The notes below the pieces were generated by a model. It ran no database searches. It saw only the letters and a list, made by a program, of their open reading frames with translations, and was not told where the DNA came from. The translations under genes were made by a program, and so were the position numbers. 64,000 bases of DNA from the NCBI RefSeq assembly GCF_036345915.1, contig NZ_CP107785.1, forward strand, positions 4,278,001-4,342,000, given 5' to 3'. Positions 25,558-34,543 of this stretch are shown one piece after another (the first letter of the stretch is position 1; each line of letters begins with the position of its first letter). Source of the DNA: Nocardia sp. NBC_00565. Its GTDB lineage: Bacteria; Actinomycetota; Actinomycetes; Mycobacteriales; Mycobacteriaceae.

Positions 25558-26538
25558 GTGAAACTTCTGGTCACGGGTGGCGCGGGCTACGTCGGTGGTG
25601 TCTGCGCGCAGATTGTGCTCGAAGCGGGTCACGAGGTGGTGGTGGTCGACGATCTGTCGACCGGCAATGCCGAGGGTGTGCCGGCCGGAGCTCGGTTCGT
25701 CCAAGGTGATGTCGCGGTCGCCGCGCCCGCGCTGCTCGAGGCCGAACCCTTCGATGGTGTCCTGCATTTCGCGGCGCAGTCGCTGGTCGGCGAATCGGTG
25801 CAGCAGCCGGAGAAGTACTGGCAGGGCAATGTGGTGAAGACCTTGGAACTGCTGGAGGCGATGCGTCGCACCGGCACACCGAAGCTGGTCTTCTCCTCGA
25901 CCGCGGCCGTATACGGCGAACCCGAACAGGTGCCGATCACCGAAGATGCGCCGCCCCGGCCGACCAACCCGTACGGCGCTTCGAAGCTCGCCATCGACCA
26001 CGCCATCACCTCCTACTCGATCGCGCACGGGCTGGCCGCGACCAGCCTGCGTTACTTCAATGTCGCGGGGGCCTATGGCGGCCTCGGCGAAAATCGGGTC
26101 GTGGAAACGCATCTCATCCCTCTCGTCTTGCAGGTCGCCCTCGGTCATCGCAAGGCGATCTCGGTGTTCGGCACCGACTGGCCCACCGCGGACGGCACCG
26201 CGGTGCGCGACTACATCCACATCCGTGACCTCGCCGAGGCGCACCTGCTCGCGCTGGCCACCGCGGAATCCGGCACGCACCGCATCTTCAATCTCGGCAG
26301 CGGCACCGGTTTCTCGGTGCGCGAGGTGATCTCGGCCTGCGAACGCGTCACCGGCCTTCCGATCACCGCCCAGGACGCTCCGCGCCGCCCCGGCGACCCC
26401 GCCACCCTCATCGCCTCCAGCGACCGCGCGATCGCCGACCTCGGCTGGCGTCCCGAGCACAACGACCTCGACGAAATCGTCTCCGACGCCTGGGAATTCC
26501 TCCGCGACCTCGGTCCGCTCGCGCACAGCGCGAAGTAG
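25558..26538 (+). CDS. galE: UDP-glucose 4-epimerase
   Basis: This is a 326-residue extended SDR. The NAD-binding motif is [10 protein letters not shown]. The catalytic Ser/Thr lies in [14 protein letters not shown], and the Tyr-x3-Lys is NPYGASK. The substrate-binding segment [11 protein letters not shown] and the [21 protein letters not shown] block are typical of GalE. It interconverts UDP-glucose and UDP-galactose, supplying galactose for the arabinogalactan wall. It starts with GTG, directly after ideR, so its expression may be tied to ideR. Confidence 0.93.
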   Translation: MKLLVTGGAGYVGGVCAQIVLEAGHEVVVVDDLSTGNAEGVPAGARFVQGDVAVAAPALLEAEPFDGVLHFAAQSLVGESVQQPEKYWQGNVVKTLELLEAMRRTGTPKLVFSSTAAVYGEPEQVPITEDAPPRPTNPYGASKLAIDHAITSYSIAHGLAATSLRYFNVAGAYGGLGENRVVETHLIPLVLQVALGHRKAISVFGTDWPTADGTAVRDYIHIRDLAEAHLLALATAESGTHRIFNLGSGTGFSVREVISACERVTGLPITAQDAPRRPGDPATLIASSDRAIADLGWRPEHNDLDEIVSDAWEFLRDLGPLAHSAK

Positions 26539-26551
26539 GCCGTGTGCCCTA

Positions 26552-26571
26552 CGCTCGCCAACCGGCGAGCG
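26552..26571 (+). terminator. short hairpin after galE
   Basis: CGCTCGCC (26552-26559) and GGCGAGCG (26564-26571) pair perfectly around a four-base loop, 13 bases after the galE stop. There is no T-tract. Confidence 0.5.
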
Positions 26572-26685
26572 CGGGAACGGGCGGTCGAGCGCCGAGGCGC
26601 TCACCCACATCCTCTGTGTCAAATGGCGGCTATGGTCTTCGGTCACGGTGACCGATTGACTGGACTCGATCCGAGCGTGCCGTGA

Positions 26686-28512
26686 TCATCTGACGACCGG
26701 GCCGAGGTCGATGCCGAGGTCGGCGGCGATGCCGAGGCCGCAGTAGGCCAGGCGGCGCAGGGTGTCGGGGCGCATTCCGGTGCGGAGGGAGATTTCCAGC
26801 AGGATGGCCATGGAGTGGGCGGGGTCGGTGTCGAGGGCGGCTTGCAGGGCGATGCCGGCAAGGGGGCCGTCGCCGCGGATGTAGGCGCTGTAGCCGAGAA
26901 GGGTTGCGGCGTCGGCGCGGTCGCTGCCGGACAGGGCGTGGGTCAGTGTGACCCACAGGTTTTCCGCGGCGGTGGCGTGATCGCCGATAGCGAGGGCGAA
27001 CAGGGAGTCGCGGACCGTCCGATCACGCAGAGCCACGGCCAGTTCGGCGTATTCGGTGGCGGACAGCGATGCTCCGGAGTCGGTGTTGGCGATCTGGGAC
27101 AGCACGTGTTCCAGGGCCTGCCGGTGATATCGGTCGGGATCGCCGCGGCGGACCGCGACCGCGTATCTTTCGTGCGCGACCGCGAGGGCGTTGTCGAGGT
27201 GTGCGCTCACCTGCTGCGCCAACTCCTCGTTCTGGGCGACCAGATCGGTCAGCTCCGAGCGTGCCCCGCGGATCGGGCGACCGTCGAGGACATGCGCGAC
27301 CGTCACCATCGAGGTGGCCGGATCCGGCAGTGTCCCACGGTGATTCGGGTCGAGCAGACTCCACCACCGCTGGTCGGCCTCGATCGCGCGCACCGCCCAC
27401 GCACCCTCGAGGAACACCTCCTGCGCCGCGAGCCGCCGTGCGAACGCGGCGATCAGCGTGCCCCATGGCCCGGCACCGGCCGCGCCCTGTTTGCGGGCGC
27501 GGCGCGGTTCACGCACCCGATCGTCGACGATCACCGCGAGCACCTCCGCCGCCCCCTCCGTAGCGCAAATATGGGCGACGCACTGCGCATACGCCGCGGC
27601 CAGCCCGCGCCGACTCCCACCGTCGGAGTCCAGATCGAACCGCACCACCGCGTCGATGATCGGACTGTGCTCCGGACTCGGCGCACCCCGCAGCACGGCC
27701 ACCACCAGCGACCGCTCCGGCACGAACCCGACCATCGCGGGCACCGCCACAATCAACTCACCGGGATCATCCACGTGCAACGCGTCCCCCGGAGCTCGAT
27801 CCCCGAACATCGGTGGCTGCTCACCACACGCCCCCGTCCGATGCCCCGCCGCACCCCCGAAACCCCGTGTGCAATCAGACGATTCATCATCATCGACATC
27901 CGACTCGAAGAAAGGCGCGGAATCGATTCGAGCCGCGACACGCCCTGCGGGCCACGCACGATACGGGTCTACCGCATCCCGATAGCCCGAGCGATCGTCG
28001 ACACCCATTACGCGATCCCCCTGCACGGCGGCGCGCGGCTGCCCAGTGCCGCACCAATCCGCTGCCTCATCGAAACGCAGCGCACGGCCCACATCTGCGC
28101 CATTGCGTGGTGGCGAGGCAACGCGCCGCTCCTCGAGCTCGTCGGCACGCACTCCGCGATCCGTACCTGCGATGTCACCTGGCTGACCGACGAGGCGCCA
28201 CTCCACCGCCTCGTCAACACCCACCGCGCGACCCACATCCGCACCGTCAGGCGGGTGGGCGGCGTCGCGACGGCCAGCCGCACACCGGTCCGCTGCATCG
28301 TCGATCCCCAACGTGTTGCCCCCATCCGGGCCGTCAGGACGGTGCGCGCTATCGCGACGGTCGGGCGAGTCACTGGTATGTCCGGTGCGGGTGGCTCGGG
28401 GGCGGGTGGGTTTGCGGAGATGAACCTTTGGACTCGAGCAGCGATCGTTGTGGGCGGAGGCACCGTCGCCGGGATCGCCGAGGGCTGGAACGGGATTCGT
28501 GGAAGTTGGCAT
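26686..28512 (-). CDS. DUF4192 protein with long repetitive N-terminal extension
   Basis: The C-terminal 374 residues (from Met235) are a normal DUF4192 domain: DDPGELIVAVPAMVGFVPERS, AEVLAVIVDDRV, and helical TPR-like end segments (GDGPLAGIALQAALDTDPAHS). DUF4192 proteins are common in actinobacteria and have no known function. The first 234 residues are acidic, Arg/Gly-rich and probably disordered. Three related units are visible in them at about residues 60-85, 89-115 and 137-163 (DGADVGRAVGVDEA, NGADVGRALRFDEA). The family usually starts just before DDPGEL, so ATG 27810 may be the true start; in that case 27811-28512 would be non-coding or another gene. It is convergent with galE. Confidence 0.7.
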   Translation of the reverse strand: MPTSTNPVPALGDPGDGASAHNDRCSSPKVHLRKPTRPRATRTGHTSDSPDRRDSAHRPDGPDGGNTLGIDDAADRCAAGRRDAAHPPDGADVGRAVGVDEAVEWRLVGQPGDIAGTDRGVRADELEERRVASPPRNGADVGRALRFDEAADWCGTGQPRAAVQGDRVMGVDDRSGYRDAVDPYRAWPAGRVAARIDSAPFFESDVDDDESSDCTRGFGGAAGHRTGACGEQPPMFGDRAPGDALHVDDPGELIVAVPAMVGFVPERSLVVAVLRGAPSPEHSPIIDAVVRFDLDSDGGSRRGLAAAYAQCVAHICATEGAAEVLAVIVDDRVREPRRARKQGAAGAGPWGTLIAAFARRLAAQEVFLEGAWAVRAIEADQRWWSLLDPNHRGTLPDPATSMVTVAHVLDGRPIRGARSELTDLVAQNEELAQQVSAHLDNALAVAHERYAVAVRRGDPDRYHRQALEHVLSQIANTDSGASLSATEYAELAVALRDRTVRDSLFALAIGDHATAAENLWVTLTHALSGSDRADAATLLGYSAYIRGDGPLAGIALQAALDTDPAHSMAILLEISLRTGMRPDTLRRLAYCGLGIAADLGIDLGPVVR

Positions 28513-28700
28513 GTGTCGAGAGTGCGCTTGCTCGCCCGTGCACCCGGAGCACTGACCTGGGGATTATTTTGCCCTGTGCAAAACGTTCGAGCTGTGGACG
28601 AATCGGCCCGTGGACGCGGAAACGGCGATAACCGCGTCGGTGCCACCTGCTACTGTCTCGGCGCGGGTTCCGGCCGCCGGGCGCACGACAGCACGTTCGC

Positions 28701-29423
28701 TCAGCCCATCTTCACCTTCCGTACCGTTGTCGTGAACAGTTCGTCCAACGCCGCTGTATCCGGCTGCGCATCGCTGAACGACATATAGGTCACCGTGATT
28801 CGCACATCGCCGACCTGCCCGGTCAGTGTCTGCATCGACTGTGTCAGGCCCGGTGTGCTGACCTGTGGCGCCACCGTGCGGCGCAGCGCGAGGGTGTCAT
28901 CGGCGTCGATCGGCGGCGGCGCCTGCAGTTCGGTGGTCACCGTCGTGGTCGCGCCCGACCGGCTCACCCGCACCTGCCGGCACCGCTGCAACTGCTCGCG
29001 CAGAGCCGACAGCGGCTGCTCGATCCTGGTCAACTCGACGGTCATCGTGGCGCGGGTGTCGTTGTCGGTGCCCACCGTGACGGCGGTCTGATTCGGCCCG
29101 AATTGCTGAGCGGGCGGCACACATCCATCGGGCTGCACCGTCGAGCCGCGCACGATCCCGTTCAGGTCGCCCGCCGCCTGCGCAGCCGCCTCCGGTGGCA
29201 GCACCACTGCCTCGTACCGGGCCGGAAACTGCGGCGGATCGGGCAGTAACGTCGAAAGTTGTGCCGCCACATGCTGAGTCCCCGATTGCGGCCCGGAACC
29301 AACCGGATGCCCGGTCACCGTCGACGCGCACCCGGCGAGCAGCGCCGCACTCGCGGCGAGGGGAACCCAACCCGATACCGCGAATCCGAGAGGCCCCCTG
29401 CGCGTCGAATTCGGCACAGTCAC
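28701..29423 (-). CDS. secreted lipoprotein (DUF5642-like)
   Basis: This is a protein of about 240 residues. The N-terminus is a lipoprotein signal: basic STRRG, a hydrophobic stretch (VPLAASAALLAGC) and the lipobox Cys at LLAGC. After cleavage the lipid-anchored protein would face the cell envelope. The mature part contains a PPQFPARYEAVVLPPEA segment and conserved cysteines (DGCVPPAQQFG, QRCRQVRV), as in mycobacterial and nocardial DUF5642 lipoproteins. The function is unknown. GTG 29423 gives a normal signal length; the frame is open to 29492 but extends into the 35-bp repeats. Confidence 0.78.
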   Translation of the reverse strand: MTVPNSTRRGPLGFAVSGWVPLAASAALLAGCASTVTGHPVGSGPQSGTQHVAAQLSTLLPDPPQFPARYEAVVLPPEAAAQAAGDLNGIVRGSTVQPDGCVPPAQQFGPNQTAVTVGTDNDTRATMTVELTRIEQPLSALREQLQRCRQVRVSRSGATTTVTTELQAPPPIDADDTLALRRTVAPQVSTPGLTQSMQTLTGQVGDVRITVTYMSFSDAQPDTAALDELFTTTVRKVKMG

Positions 29424-29470
29424 TGCTCCACTGTGCCAAACTCCCCCGTGCCCGCCCGCGATGCCACGCC

Positions 29471-29610
29471 GATCATTTCGAGCGACCTGCAAGCAGTCGC
29501 CAGCGGATCATTTCGAGCGACCTGCAAGCAGTCGCCAGCGGATCATTTCGAGCGACCTGCAAGCAGTCGCCAGCGGATCATTTCGAGCGACCTGCAAGCA
29601 GTCGCCGGCG
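29471..29610. repeat. four tandem copies of a 35-bp repeat
   Basis: The copies start at 29471, 29506, 29541 and 29576. The first three are identical; the last has one A-to-G change near its end. Each begins GATCATTTCGAGCG and contains an imperfect dyad (GCGACCTGC and GCAGTCGC). There are no spacers between them, so this is a minisatellite and not a CRISPR array. It fills the intergenic region between the divergent lipoprotein and PAC2 genes; 29611-29814 behind it holds no other gene. Confidence 0.95.
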
Positions 29611-29814
29611 GTGGCGACCGGGGCGGGGAATGTGTGGAGCACCACCGATGTTGCAGCCTCTTATGGGTCGGTGTCGCCCGTGGCAACCGGTACCGGTGTC
29701 ATGGGGGACAATGGACAGTGGTTGACCACCGCGAAATGCCCAGCAGGCCTAGGACCTGGAAGATCTCGGAACCGGACAGCTCGCGTCGGTGAACCGCGCA
29801 GGAAGGAGTACGCG

Positions 29815-30765
29815 ATGGACCACGAGTCGCGAATGTACGAGTTGGAGTTCCCAGCTCCACAGCTGTCGTCCGACGATGGCTTGGGTCCGGTTCTGGTACA
29901 CGGACTGGAAGGCTTCACCGATGCCGGGCATGCGGTGCGGCTGGCCACGACGCACCTGCGTGAGAGTCTCGAGAGCGAGCTGGTCGCCTCTTTCGATGTC
30001 GACGAGTTGCTGGACTACCGCTCGCGTCGTCCGCTGATGACGTTCAAGACTGATCATTTCTCCGATTACGCCGAACCCGAGCTGAACCTCTGGGCGCTGC
30101 GCGATACCTCGGGTACCCCGTTCCTGCTGCTGTCCGGTCTCGAACCGGATCTGCGCTGGGAGAAGTTCACCACCGCGGTGCGCTTGCTCGCCGAGCAGCT
30201 GGGCGTGCGTCGCAGCATCGGTCTGAGCGCGATTCCGATGGCGATCCCGCACACCCGCCCGCTCGGCATCACCGCGCATTCCTCGGACAGCGATCTCATC
30301 GCCGAACATCAGCGCTGGCCGGGCGAGCTACAGGTGCCGGGCAGCGCGTCCTCGCTGCTGGAGTACCGGATGGCCCAGCACGGCCACGAATCGGTCGGTT
30401 TCTCGGTGCATGTGCCGCACTACCTGGCGCAGACCGCCTACCCGGAGGCCGCCCAGACCCTGTTGGAGAACGTCGCCGACAACGCGGGCCTCGAGATCCC
30501 CCTCGCCGCGCTCGGTGAGGCCGCCGCGCGGGTCCGTGAGCAGGTCAACGAGCATATCGCGGGCAACTCCGAGGTCGAGACCGTCGTGCACGCGCTCGAG
30601 CGCCAGTACGACAGCTTCGTCACGGCCCAGGAACGCCAGTCGAGTCTGCTCGTCGGTGACGGTGAACTGCCCAGTGGCGACGAGTTGGGCGCCGAATTCG
30701 AGAAGTTCCTCGCCGAACAGGGCGGCTACGACGGCGACGACACCGAAGGCAACCAGCCCGGCTAG
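29815..30765 (+). CDS. PAC2 family protein (Rv2714-like)
   Basis: This is a 316-residue protein of the PAC2 (proteasome assembly chaperone 2-like) fold. It shows FPAPQLSSDDGLGPVLVHGLEGFTDAG at the start, then SFDVDELLDYRSRRPLM, LWALRDTSGTPFLLLSGLEPD, and SVHVPHYLAQTAYPEAA. The M. tuberculosis homologue Rv2714 has the same core and occupies the same syntenic position after ideR. Its role is unknown; a link to the cell envelope or protein complex assembly has been suggested for the family. ATG 29815 has GGAAGGAG ahead of it. The open frame extends upstream through the 35-bp repeats, but that part lacks coding character. Confidence 0.88.
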   Translation: MDHESRMYELEFPAPQLSSDDGLGPVLVHGLEGFTDAGHAVRLATTHLRESLESELVASFDVDELLDYRSRRPLMTFKTDHFSDYAEPELNLWALRDTSGTPFLLLSGLEPDLRWEKFTTAVRLLAEQLGVRRSIGLSAIPMAIPHTRPLGITAHSSDSDLIAEHQRWPGELQVPGSASSLLEYRMAQHGHESVGFSVHVPHYLAQTAYPEAAQTLLENVADNAGLEIPLAALGEAAARVREQVNEHIAGNSEVETVVHALERQYDSFVTAQERQSSLLVGDGELPSGDELGAEFEKFLAEQGGYDGDDTEGNQPG

Positions 30766-30807
30766 CCATCGATCACCCTGACCGGGCCGCCGACGGCAGC
30801 CCGTAGG

Positions 30808-33315
30808 GTGGTCGGAGTGGATCTGACCGAACTGCTCGAGATACCGGGAACCGACGCCGACGCCCTCTACGAATCCTTCGGGGCATGGGCGGCCGAGCAG
30901 GGCACCCCGTTGTATCCGGCGCAGGACGAGGCGCTACTGGAATTGGCGTCGGGATCCAATGTCATCCTGGCCACCCCCACCGGCTCCGGCAAATCCTTGG
31001 TCGCGGTCGGCGCGCACCTGTTCGCGCTGGCCCGCGGCCTGCGCACCTACTACACCGCCCCGATCAAGGCCCTGGTCAGCGAGAAGTTCTTTGCGCTGTG
31101 CGAGGTCTTCGGCGCGGACCGGGTCGGCATGGTGACCGGCGACGCTGCCGTCAATCCGGAAGCACCGATCATCTGCGCCACCGCCGAGATCCTGGCGAAT
31201 ATGGCACTGCGCGAGGGCGCGGCCGCCGATGTCGGCCAGGTCGTCATGGACGAGTTCCACTTCTACGCCGACCCGGACCGCGGCTGGGCCTGGCAGGTGC
31301 CGCTGTTGGAACTGCCGCGCGCGCAATTCCTTTTGATGTCGGCCACGCTCGGCGAGGTCGACTTCTTCGCTGCCGATCTCCAACGCCGCACCGGTAACCC
31401 GACCGCCATCGTCGCGGGTACCGAACGCCCTGTGCCCCTGAGCTATTCCTACGCGCGCACGCCGATCACCGAAACCATGGAAGACCTCGTCACCACCAAC
31501 CAGGCCCCGGTCTACGTCGTGCATTTCACCCAGGCCGCCGCGCTGGAACGCGCGCAGGCGCTGACGAGCGTGAACTTCGCCACCCGCGCCGAAAAGGACG
31601 CCATCGCAACCGCATTGGGTGATTTCCGGTTCTCCTCCGGTTTCGGTAAGACCCTGTCCCGGCTGATCCGGCACGGTATCGGCGTGCACCACGCGGGCAT
31701 GCTGCCCAAATACCGCCGCCTGGTGGAGCGCCTGGCCCAGGACGGACTGTTGAAGGTGGTGTGCGGCACCGACACCCTCGGCGTCGGCATCAATGTGCCG
31801 ATCCGCACCGTACTGCTCACCGGCCTGACCAAATACGACGGTGTGCGCACCCGCCGCCTCAAGGCGCGCGAGTTCCACCAGATCTCGGGCCGCGCGGGCC
31901 GGGCCGGCTACGACACCATGGGCACTGTCGTCGTGCAGGCCCCCGACCACGAGGTCGAGAACACCCGGCTGATGGCCAAGGCGGGCGACGATCCGAAGAA
32001 GCAGCGCAGGGTGGTGCGCCGGAAACCGCCGGAGGGCTTCGTCTCCTGGAGCGAGGAGACCTTCGACCGCCTCGTCGCCGCCGCCCCCGAACCGATGGTG
32101 TCGCGCTTCAACGTGACGAACTCCATGCTGCTCAATGTGATCGCGCGCCCGGGCAATTGCTTCGACGCCATGCGCCACCTCCTCGAGGACAACCACGAGC
32201 CCCGCCCCGCGCAACGCCGCCACATCCTGCGCGCCATCCGCCTGTACCGGGCACTGCGCGATGCCGGTGTGGTGCAACAGCTTCCGGAGCCCGACGCGCA
32301 GGGCCGCCGTGCCAGGCTCACCGTCGACCTGCAACGCGATTTCGCCCTCGACCAACCGCTGTCCCCGTTTGCCCTCGCCGCACTCGAACTGCTGGACAAA
32401 CAAGCCCCGAGTTACACCCTCGATGTCATCTCCCTGATCGAATCGACCCTCGAGGATCCGCGCCAACTGCTCATGGCCCAGCAGCACAAGGCCCGCGGCC
32501 AGGCGATCAACGAGATGAAGGCCGACGGCATCGAATACGACGAACGCATGGAACTGCTCGAAGAGGTGACCTGGCCAAAACCCCTGGCCGAACTGATCGA
32601 ACCGGCCTTCGAGACCTACCGCGCCGGACACCCCTGGATGTCGGAGTTCGCGCCGTCCCCCAAATCGGTCGTGCGCGACATGATCGAACGGGCGATGACC
32701 TTCGCCGAGCTCATCTCGCACTACGAACTGGCCCGCTCCGAGGGCGTGGTGCTGCGCTACCTCGCCGACGCCTACCGCGCGCTGCGCCGCACCGTCCCGG
32801 AATCGGCCCGCACCGAGGATCTCGACGATATGACCGAATGGCTCGGTGAGCTTGTCCGCCAGGTGGATTCGAGCCTGCTCGACGAATGGGAACAGCTCAC
32901 CAACCCGGGCGCGGAGACCGATGCGGACCAACTCGCGTTCGGCGCGGAATCGGTGCGCCCGATCTCGGCCAACGAACGCGCCTTCAAGGTGATGGTCCGC
33001 AACGCGATGTTCCGCCGCGTCGAACTCGCCGCGCTGCGCCGCTGGGAGGCGCTCGCCGAGCTGGGTACCGGACCGGACTGGGCGGAGGAGCTGGCTCCCT
33101 ATTTCGATGAGTACGAACGCATCGGCACCGGCCCCGACGCCCGCGGTCCGCAATTGTTCCAGGTGGAACAACGCCCCGGTTTCTGGCATGTCCGACAGGT
33201 GCTCGACGACCCGGCGAGCGACCACGGCTGGGCGCTGGCGGCGGTGGTCGATCTCGCCGAGTCCGATGCCGCGGGCGAGGTCGTATTCGACGAGGTCACG
33301 GTAGTCGCGGGGTGA
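30808..33315 (+). CDS. Ski2-like DExH helicase with DUF3516 C-terminus
   Basis: This is an 835-residue superfamily 2 helicase. The motifs in order are: Q-like LYPAQDEALLELA, motif I ATPTGSGKSLVA, Ia YTAPIKALVSEKF, Ib ICATAEILANMAL, motif II DEFH (VVMDEFHFY), motif III LMSATLGEVD, and motif VI HQISGRAGRAGYD. The C-terminal half is a DUF3516 domain typical of actinobacteria (for example NSMLLNVIARPGNCFDAMRHL). Members are thought to act on RNA or DNA, as with the Ski2/Mtr4 group. The first GTG (30808) was kept; GTG 30817 is as likely. It is 42 bases downstream of the PAC2 gene and probably co-transcribed. Confidence 0.9.
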   Translation: MVGVDLTELLEIPGTDADALYESFGAWAAEQGTPLYPAQDEALLELASGSNVILATPTGSGKSLVAVGAHLFALARGLRTYYTAPIKALVSEKFFALCEVFGADRVGMVTGDAAVNPEAPIICATAEILANMALREGAAADVGQVVMDEFHFYADPDRGWAWQVPLLELPRAQFLLMSATLGEVDFFAADLQRRTGNPTAIVAGTERPVPLSYSYARTPITETMEDLVTTNQAPVYVVHFTQAAALERAQALTSVNFATRAEKDAIATALGDFRFSSGFGKTLSRLIRHGIGVHHAGMLPKYRRLVERLAQDGLLKVVCGTDTLGVGINVPIRTVLLTGLTKYDGVRTRRLKAREFHQISGRAGRAGYDTMGTVVVQAPDHEVENTRLMAKAGDDPKKQRRVVRRKPPEGFVSWSEETFDRLVAAAPEPMVSRFNVTNSMLLNVIARPGNCFDAMRHLLEDNHEPRPAQRRHILRAIRLYRALRDAGVVQQLPEPDAQGRRARLTVDLQRDFALDQPLSPFALAALELLDKQAPSYTLDVISLIESTLEDPRQLLMAQQHKARGQAINEMKADGIEYDERMELLEEVTWPKPLAELIEPAFETYRAGHPWMSEFAPSPKSVVRDMIERAMTFAELISHYELARSEGVVLRYLADAYRALRRTVPESARTEDLDDMTEWLGELVRQVDSSLLDEWEQLTNPGAETDADQLAFGAESVRPISANERAFKVMVRNAMFRRVELAALRRWEALAELGTGPDWAEELAPYFDEYERIGTGPDARGPQLFQVEQRPGFWHVRQVLDDPASDHGWALAAVVDLAESDAAGEVVFDEVTVVAG

Positions 33316-33379
33316 TCATGGTCAAGGTGTCGTCAACGAGTTAGTTAACCGGGGCATCGCGCTGATACTCTCTCGCGCG

Positions 33380-34543
33380 GTGCCTGAACGACGGCCGGCC
33401 CCCCAAACGACGGAGAGTTCCCTTAGATTGATCGGTTCAAACCTGCCCGAATCGCCCTATCTGGTCATCACCCCAGAGCGAGTGCGCGAGAACTACCGCG
33501 CACTCCGGGCCGCGGTACCCGGGTCCCGAATTCGCTTCGCCGTCAAAGCGAGCCCGGTACCCGAACTCATCGGCCTGCTCGATGACGAGGGTGCGGAGTT
33601 CGACGTCGCCAGCCTCGGCGAGATCGACCTGTGCCTGCGTGCGGGCGTCGACCCCGCCCGCATGTGTTACGGGAATCCGATCAAGAAGGCCGCCCACATC
33701 GCCGCCGCCCACGCCGCGGGCGTGCGCCGCTACGCCTTCGACACCGAGGACGATCTGCTCCGCATCGCCGAGCACGCGCCCGGCTCCGAGGTGGAGTGCC
33801 GGTTCCTTTCCGCCGCGCCGCAATCGACGACACCCTTCGGCACCAAGTTCGGTTGCAGCCCCGCCGAGGCGTTGCGACTGCTGGTGCGCGCCCGCGATCT
33901 CGGACTCGTCGCGGCGGGCCCGTACTTCCATGTGGGTTCCCAGCAGACCGACCCGAAGGCCTGGCGGATCGGCATCGAGGAAGCCGGTCGCATCGTTGCA
34001 GCGTTGGCGGACAAAGACATTCGGGTGTCATCGGTGAATATCGGTGGCGGCCTTCCCATTTCCTACGTCGAGGCCGCCCCCGCACTCGACGCCGTCGGGG
34101 CCGTGATCGCGGCCGCGGCCGCCGAATTCCTGCCCGAGACCGCCGGACTCGTCATCGAGCCCGGCCGCGCGCTCGTGGGTTCGGCGGGCACCATTCACGC
34201 CGAGGTGGTCGGCGTGCGCATCGCGCCGGACGGACGGCGCTGGGTGTATCTCGACATCGGCCGCTACAACGGCATGGCCGAGACCGAGAACGAGTACATC
34301 GCTTACCGCTTCGTCACCGAACGTGACGGAGACCCCGTGGACGAGGCGGTGGTGGCCGGGCCTACCTGCGACGGCGACGATGTACTGTATCAACGCACGA
34401 AGGTCCTTCTTCCGACCTCGTTGCGAGCCGGTGATCGCATCCAGATCCTCGATACCGGCGCCTATACCGCGAGCTATTCGTCGGTGTCCTTCAATGGTTT
34501 TCCGCCCTTGACCGTTCATGTCTCGGGCGCTGAGCGAGAGTGA
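33380..34543 (+). CDS. PLP-dependent ornithine/lysine decarboxylase (fold III)
   Basis: This is a 387-residue alanine-racemase-fold decarboxylase of the eukaryotic-type ornithine decarboxylase family. The PLP lysine is Lys56 in FAVKASP. The PLP phosphate loop is NIGGGLP. EPGRALVG is conserved, and the active-site Cys is Cys330 in GPTCDGDD at the dimer interface. The end segment DTGAYTASYSSVSFNGFPPL is typical. It would make putrescine from ornithine, or cadaverine from lysine; substrate choice cannot be read with certainty. GTG start. Its stop overlaps the start of the spermidine synthase fusion (GTGA), giving a two-gene polyamine pathway. Confidence 0.88.
   Translation: MPERRPAPQTTESSLRLIGSNLPESPYLVITPERVRENYRALRAAVPGSRIRFAVKASPVPELIGLLDDEGAEFDVASLGEIDLCLRAGVDPARMCYGNPIKKAAHIAAAHAAGVRRYAFDTEDDLLRIAEHAPGSEVECRFLSAAPQSTTPFGTKFGCSPAEALRLLVRARDLGLVAAGPYFHVGSQQTDPKAWRIGIEEAGRIVAALADKDIRVSSVNIGGGLPISYVEAAPALDAVGAVIAAAAAEFLPETAGLVIEPGRALVGSAGTIHAEVVGVRIAPDGRRWVYLDIGRYNGMAETENEYIAYRFVTERDGDPVDEAVVAGPTCDGDDVLYQRTKVLLPTSLRAGDRIQILDTGAYTASYSSVSFNGFPPLTVHVSGAERE

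Noticed and set aside
24670-26646. Long leftward open frame continuing acuC upstream through ideR and galE (1084 residues in total)
   Set aside because: It is antisense to two well-conserved genes; GC-rich codon bias keeps the opposite frame open. The AcuC domain starts normally at the ATG 24669.
26815-28788. 657-residue rightward frame opposite the DUF4192 gene
   Set aside because: Antisense to a recognisable domain; its apparent repeats are the mirror of the acidic repeats.
29471-29610. CRISPR array
   Set aside because: Copies are directly adjacent with no spacers and no cas genes are near.
30934-33225. 763-residue antisense frame over the DExH helicase gene
   Set aside because: Low-complexity His/Arg/Gly sequence without domains; a shadow of the real gene.
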